From Kosmotogaceae bacterium UBA1373 (GTDB lineage: Bacteria; Thermotogota; Thermotogae; Petrotogales; Kosmotogaceae), in contig DBRH01000071.1 of assembly GCA_002305955.1 (NCBI GenBank), positions 19,008-27,275 on the forward strand: a stretch of DNA of 8,268 nucleotides. Direction: 5' to 3'. How positions within the stretch are numbered: the first letter of the stretch is position 1; every line of letters starts with the position of its first letter. Below are positions 5,823 to 8,268 of this stretch, in pieces. Below the pieces are notes generated by a model. That model had not been told where the DNA came from and did no database searches. It was given only the letters and a program-made list of their open reading frames with translations. The position numbers were made by a program, and so were the translations under genes.

Positions 5823-7031
5823 TCATCTTCCTCCGACACCCAGCAGCACCAGGGCGTCGTAAGTAACCGGATAGAATCTCTCTTTCGAAAGCGAATCGAG
5901 TAGAGCGTAGTACTTTTCTATATTGGCGAAGTTGTATGTAGTAATCACCACGGGGTTGTGGTATAGATGAGCCAAAGAGAAGGCGTCCCTAACTTCTGAG
6001 GCTCTTGAGTTTATGAATAAGTATGTTTCACGCTTCTCGATACCTGGTATCTCCGGGACTATGCCGGTGGCTTCGACCTTTATACTGGCCTGTTTCAGCC
6101 ACTGGCTCTTCACCGTCTCGACGAAATCGCCCAGCCTGGTTTGATAATCGGGTATATTGTTTATCACCAGTATCGTAGGCGAGCTAACGGTAGGCGTGAC
6201 CGGTGTCTGGACCGTTGTGGCCGCTGGCTCTCTCGGGATTATCTGTCCGTCCCTGTCCAGGTAGTAATCTATCTGGGAGAAGGTGATGGATCTGCTGCCC
6301 CTGAGAAAGCTGTAAGCAACTCCCAGAAGCGTCTTCTTGTCTACGTTGATCTCGGTCTTGCTCATGACGTAATCGATCAACTCCAGAATCTTCTTCGGTC
6401 CCGCCTGTATGAGCTGGGAGACCAGCTGATTTATGATGTACTTCTGTCTTTCGATCCTCCCCAGATCACCTGTATCGCTGCTTCTGAAGCGGAGGTATTT
6501 CAAAAGATCTTCCCCTTCAAGGTAATGAACGCCGGTTTCGAAGTGGATGTGCAGATCCTGCTGGTAGTCGTCGTGGTGCATGGGGGAGAGCACATCTACC
6601 CGGATAGGGCCGGTGAAATCCGTCAGATCGTTGACCGTGTTGAAGTCTACTATCACGAAACCGGATATCTTCCTTTTAGTGAGAGTTTCCACCTGTGAGA
6701 TCAGTGCGTTCATACCGAAAGAGTTGTAGAGAGAGTTTATCTTCCTTGTCGCACCGTTGTGAGTTATGACGGTATCGCGCGGTATGCTCTTGATGTTGAA
6801 AGTACCGGCATCGTCGAGATAGAAGAGAGCTATGTAATCGGTCCGGCCACCGATGGAGTTGTTTGCCTTTCCACCGGTGTCTATACCGACTATGAGGAAA
6901 CTCTCTCCCGGGGTCGTCAGATTTATGATGGAGGAATAGGACCCTCTGAAGAGTAAGACCAGCAGGGAGAAGAAAAGAGCCATTAGAACCACACAGAGCA
7001 AGAAGAGAAGGTACTGAACTCTCCTCATCAC
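5823..7031 (-). CDS. LCP (LytR-CpsA-Psr) family ligase with LytR_C domain
   Basis: This is a membrane-anchored enzyme of 402 residues. LCP proteins transfer glycopolymers from undecaprenyl-pyrophosphate carriers to peptidoglycan or other envelope acceptors outside the membrane. There is one N-terminal anchor at about residues 6-28. The LCP domain (about 44-255) keeps the expected polar set: FLIVGID with D51, GRTD (R63, D65), SIPRDT (R85, D86), and the arginine cluster LRFRSSDTGDLGRIERQ (180-196). A Thr/Pro-rich linker (268-283) leads to a LytR_C domain (about 285-400, beginning PTILVINNIPDYQ). The gene starts with GTG at 7031, overlapping the upstream stop by four bases. The next codon is ATG at 7028, also a possible start (TGATG overlap). 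AAAAAGG at 7048-7042 suits the GTG slightly better. The acceptor polymer is not predictable from sequence. Confidence 0.93.
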   Translation of the reverse strand: MMRRVQYLLFLLCVVLMALFFSLLVLLFRGSYSSIINLTTPGESFLIVGIDTGGKANNSIGGRTDYIALFYLDDAGTFNIKSIPRDTVITHNGATRKINSLYNSFGMNALISQVETLTKRKISGFVIVDFNTVNDLTDFTGPIRVDVLSPMHHDDYQQDLHIHFETGVHYLEGEDLLKYLRFRSSDTGDLGRIERQKYIINQLVSQLIQAGPKKILELIDYVMSKTEINVDKKTLLGVAYSFLRGSRSITFSQIDYYLDRDGQIIPREPAATTVQTPVTPTVSSPTILVINNIPDYQTRLGDFVETVKSQWLKQASIKVEATGIVPEIPGIEKRETYLFINSRASEVRDAFSLAHLYHNPVVITTYNFANIEKYYALLDSLSKERFYPVTYDALVLLGVGGR

Positions 7032-7738
7032 CTTGCCAGTGCCTTTTTCACACTTTCTATAGAATCGGTCTTTATGTACAGTCTATTCACCGACTCGCCG
7101 GTGACACCGACTTTTATCTTCAGCGGATACTGGGTGAGCGTCTCCACCTGGTACGCGATCCTCGAAGAGGTGCTCAGCCTTTTCAGGAGAACGGCCATTC
7201 CCTTCGGGGTGATTGTCGTGGAGGGGTTGAATTCTTTTATCACTTTTGAGAAACCTCCAAGCTTCCAGTAATCGAGCAGCTTGAAACCCCTCACGGCCAT
7301 TCCGTCGATCAACTGAACGGCGTTGGAAGCTTTGATCCCTAGAGATTCGGAAAGGTTGGCCAGGAGCGTGTCAGAGAGGCGCACGAAATATGAATAATCG
7401 CCACTCGTGTTTAGCCAGCTCTGGATGAGCTTTATGGCTGAGGCTTCCAGCTGCGGATCGAGGACCTCTTTGGAGTTTTCGATCGTCGAATAGACAGGGA
7501 AGGTGACCAGCGAGCTCCTGCCGTCGTTTGAGGTCAGCAGGTAGTAATAAGAACCGCCGCCCGGCTCTTCCAGGTAAAAGAGATAATCCACGTATCTGGC
7601 CTTGACTTCGTTGCTGTTATTGACACCGTTCATTGTCAGATATACATAGAGGCCCAGCGCCGCTACGATCAATACGGGCACCAGGATCAACCACAGCATC
7701 CTCGGACCACGACGTCTCTTCGGTTTAATCAGAGACAT
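7028..7738 (-). CDS. membrane-anchored LCP-like protein, apparently degenerate
   Basis: This 236-residue protein has a basic cytoplasmic N-terminus (KPKRRR), one membrane anchor at about residues 13-35, and an extracytoplasmic domain. It matches no family strongly, but its pattern follows the LCP domain encoded just downstream. Residues 64-86 align with the strand pair around the IPRDT motif, 107-134 with the segment before the lost GG loop, 143-164 with the region ending in the arginine cluster, and 171-190 with the later helix. The key residues are absent: PRDT is replaced by PVYST, and there is no RFR or GRIERQ. It is therefore probably a non-catalytic paralogue or accessory subunit of the LCP ligase. 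The start is ATG at 7738, chosen because GGAGGTG lies six bases upstream. A longer reading frame from TTG at 7753 exists but has no such site. It overlaps yqeK by 14 bases. Confidence 0.82.
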   Translation of the reverse strand: MSLIKPKRRRGPRMLWLILVPVLIVAALGLYVYLTMNGVNNSNEVKARYVDYLFYLEEPGGGSYYYLLTSNDGRSSLVTFPVYSTIENSKEVLDPQLEASAIKLIQSWLNTSGDYSYFVRLSDTLLANLSESLGIKASNAVQLIDGMAVRGFKLLDYWKLGGFSKVIKEFNPSTTITPKGMAVLLKRLSTSSRIAYQVETLTQYPLKIKVGVTGESVNRLYIKTDSIESVKKALAR

Positions 7739-8268
7739 AATCGGCACCTCCAATACAGTAATTCCATGCCAATACGGTTTCGGGAAGTAGATACTTCTCC
7801 GAGTTCAACGACCATTGTATCTTCAATCTTATCACGTTGAGAAAAGATTTTTCCAGATCACTTTTCGCCTGCTCTCTGACCCTGGCCGCCTGGGTGAACT
7901 GCCTAGTCTCTTCGCCCATATCGGCGATCATCAATATCTTCGCCAGCCGCGGAAGGGAGTGATAGCCGCTTACATGCCAGTATATCGATTCGAAGATATC
8001 GCCATCGATCCCGTACTCGTTCCTGATATGAGAAGCCGCCACTTTTCCGTGGAGTAGTACGGGTTGCTTAATTTCAAGAATACACGGTTCGAGGCCGTAA
8101 ACGTTGGCCAGTCTCAACAGCTCGCCTCCGGGAAGGTCTCTGAAAATATCGTGTCCCAGAGCGGCCAGCGAGGCCTTTTCTTCATCCTCGCCGTGTAGTC
8201 TGCTCAGTTCCACCGCGAGTCTCTCGACGCCCATGATGTGCTCGAACCTGGATACGGTGCAGAGAGCT
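7725..8268 (-). CDS. yqeK: YqeK, HD-domain nucleotide hydrolase (5' end outside window)
   Basis: About 180 residues of an HD-superfamily protein are visible, and the frame stays open to the window edge. An internal ATG at 8234 is not the start, because the conserved RFEH motif (8249-8238), the first metal-ligand histidine, lies just upstream of it. Counting from that Met, other YqeK features are LGHD (H28-D29), VLLHGKVAA (H62), YWHVSGYHS (H87, H92), KILMIAD (D105) and the closing PETVLAWNY. Characterised YqeK proteins hydrolyse diadenosine tetraphosphate symmetrically to two ADP, using a metal centre. Family length implies that only about 5-15 residues are missing. The usual DYIEPGR stretch after the last Asp is altered (DMGEETRQ). 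In many Firmicutes yqeK follows nadD and is followed by an LCP gene, and the same order appears here. The next gene overlaps its end by 14 bases. Confidence 0.9.
   Translation of the reverse strand, partial: ALCTVSRFEHIMGVERLAVELSRLHGEDEEKASLAALGHDIFRDLPGGELLRLANVYGLEPCILEIKQPVLLHGKVAASHIRNEYGIDGDIFESIYWHVSGYHSLPRLAKILMIADMGEETRQFTQAARVREQAKSDLEKSFLNVIRLKIQWSLNSEKYLLPETVLAWNYCIGGADYVSD
7745..7751 (-). promoter_or_regulatory. ribosome binding site deciding the start of the LCP-like gene
   Basis: GGAGGTG on the minus strand, within the end of yqeK, lies six bases before the ATG at 7738. It favours this start over the upstream in-frame TTG (7753) and GTG (7747), both of which overlap or precede the site itself. 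Confidence 0.75.

Noticed and set aside
6141..6698. Plus-strand open frame (185 codons) antisense to the LCP gene, with a similar one at 3747-4304 antisense to the decarboxylase
   Set aside because: Both lie entirely within strongly supported minus-strand genes and show no motifs or start signals.
7739..7753. Longer form of the LCP-like protein starting at TTG 7753
   Set aside because: The added codons overlap the strong ribosome binding site that serves the ATG at 7738, so they are unlikely to be translated as its N-terminus.

Overview
The window reads as ordinary bacterial chromosome: densely packed genes, short overlaps, strong GGAGG-type ribosome binding sites, and no mobile elements, CRISPR arrays or RNA genes that I can see. 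Arginine is mostly AGA/AGG, isoleucine is often ATA, and GTG/TTG starts are common. Together with the gene content (RqcH, an LCP protein after yqeK, a eukaryotic-type ornithine decarboxylase), this suggests a Thermotogota member, perhaps Kosmotoga/Mesotoga-like. That placement is an inference from codon use and gene content, not a proven assignment.

Left part, plus strand (about 90-3547): a tight three-gene operon. It encodes RqcH (the NFACT-family ribosome quality control factor), an unrecognised multi-pass membrane protein of 306 residues, and a rhomboid intramembrane serine protease. The membrane protein and the rhomboid end in what looks like the same roughly 70-residue helical tail with a SHOCT-like final motif, so the two probably interact or share a partner. 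A perfect 12-bp hairpin at 3550-3577 closes this operon and also lies at the end of the convergent gene.

Right part, minus strand (8268 down to 3573): five genes read leftward. They are yqeK (HD-domain nucleotide hydrolase, start just outside the window), a membrane-anchored protein that looks like a degenerate LCP domain, a full LCP (LytR-CpsA-Psr) ligase with a LytR_C domain, and a two-part protein with an unknown N-terminal half and a GAF/free-methionine-sulfoxide-reductase C-terminal half. After a 126-bp gap carrying a good extended -10 promoter comes a PLP-dependent ornithine/lysine-type decarboxylase. The first four are probably one transcript for nucleotide housekeeping, envelope polymer attachment and redox repair. 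The decarboxylase is probably also transcribed from its own promoter.

I see no clear new defence or mobile system. The points most worth a second look are the tail shared by the neighbouring membrane protein and rhomboid, the apparent catalytically dead LCP paralogue next to an intact one, and the unknown domain fused to the fRMsr-type GAF domain. Every non-coding stretch is shorter than 130 bases.
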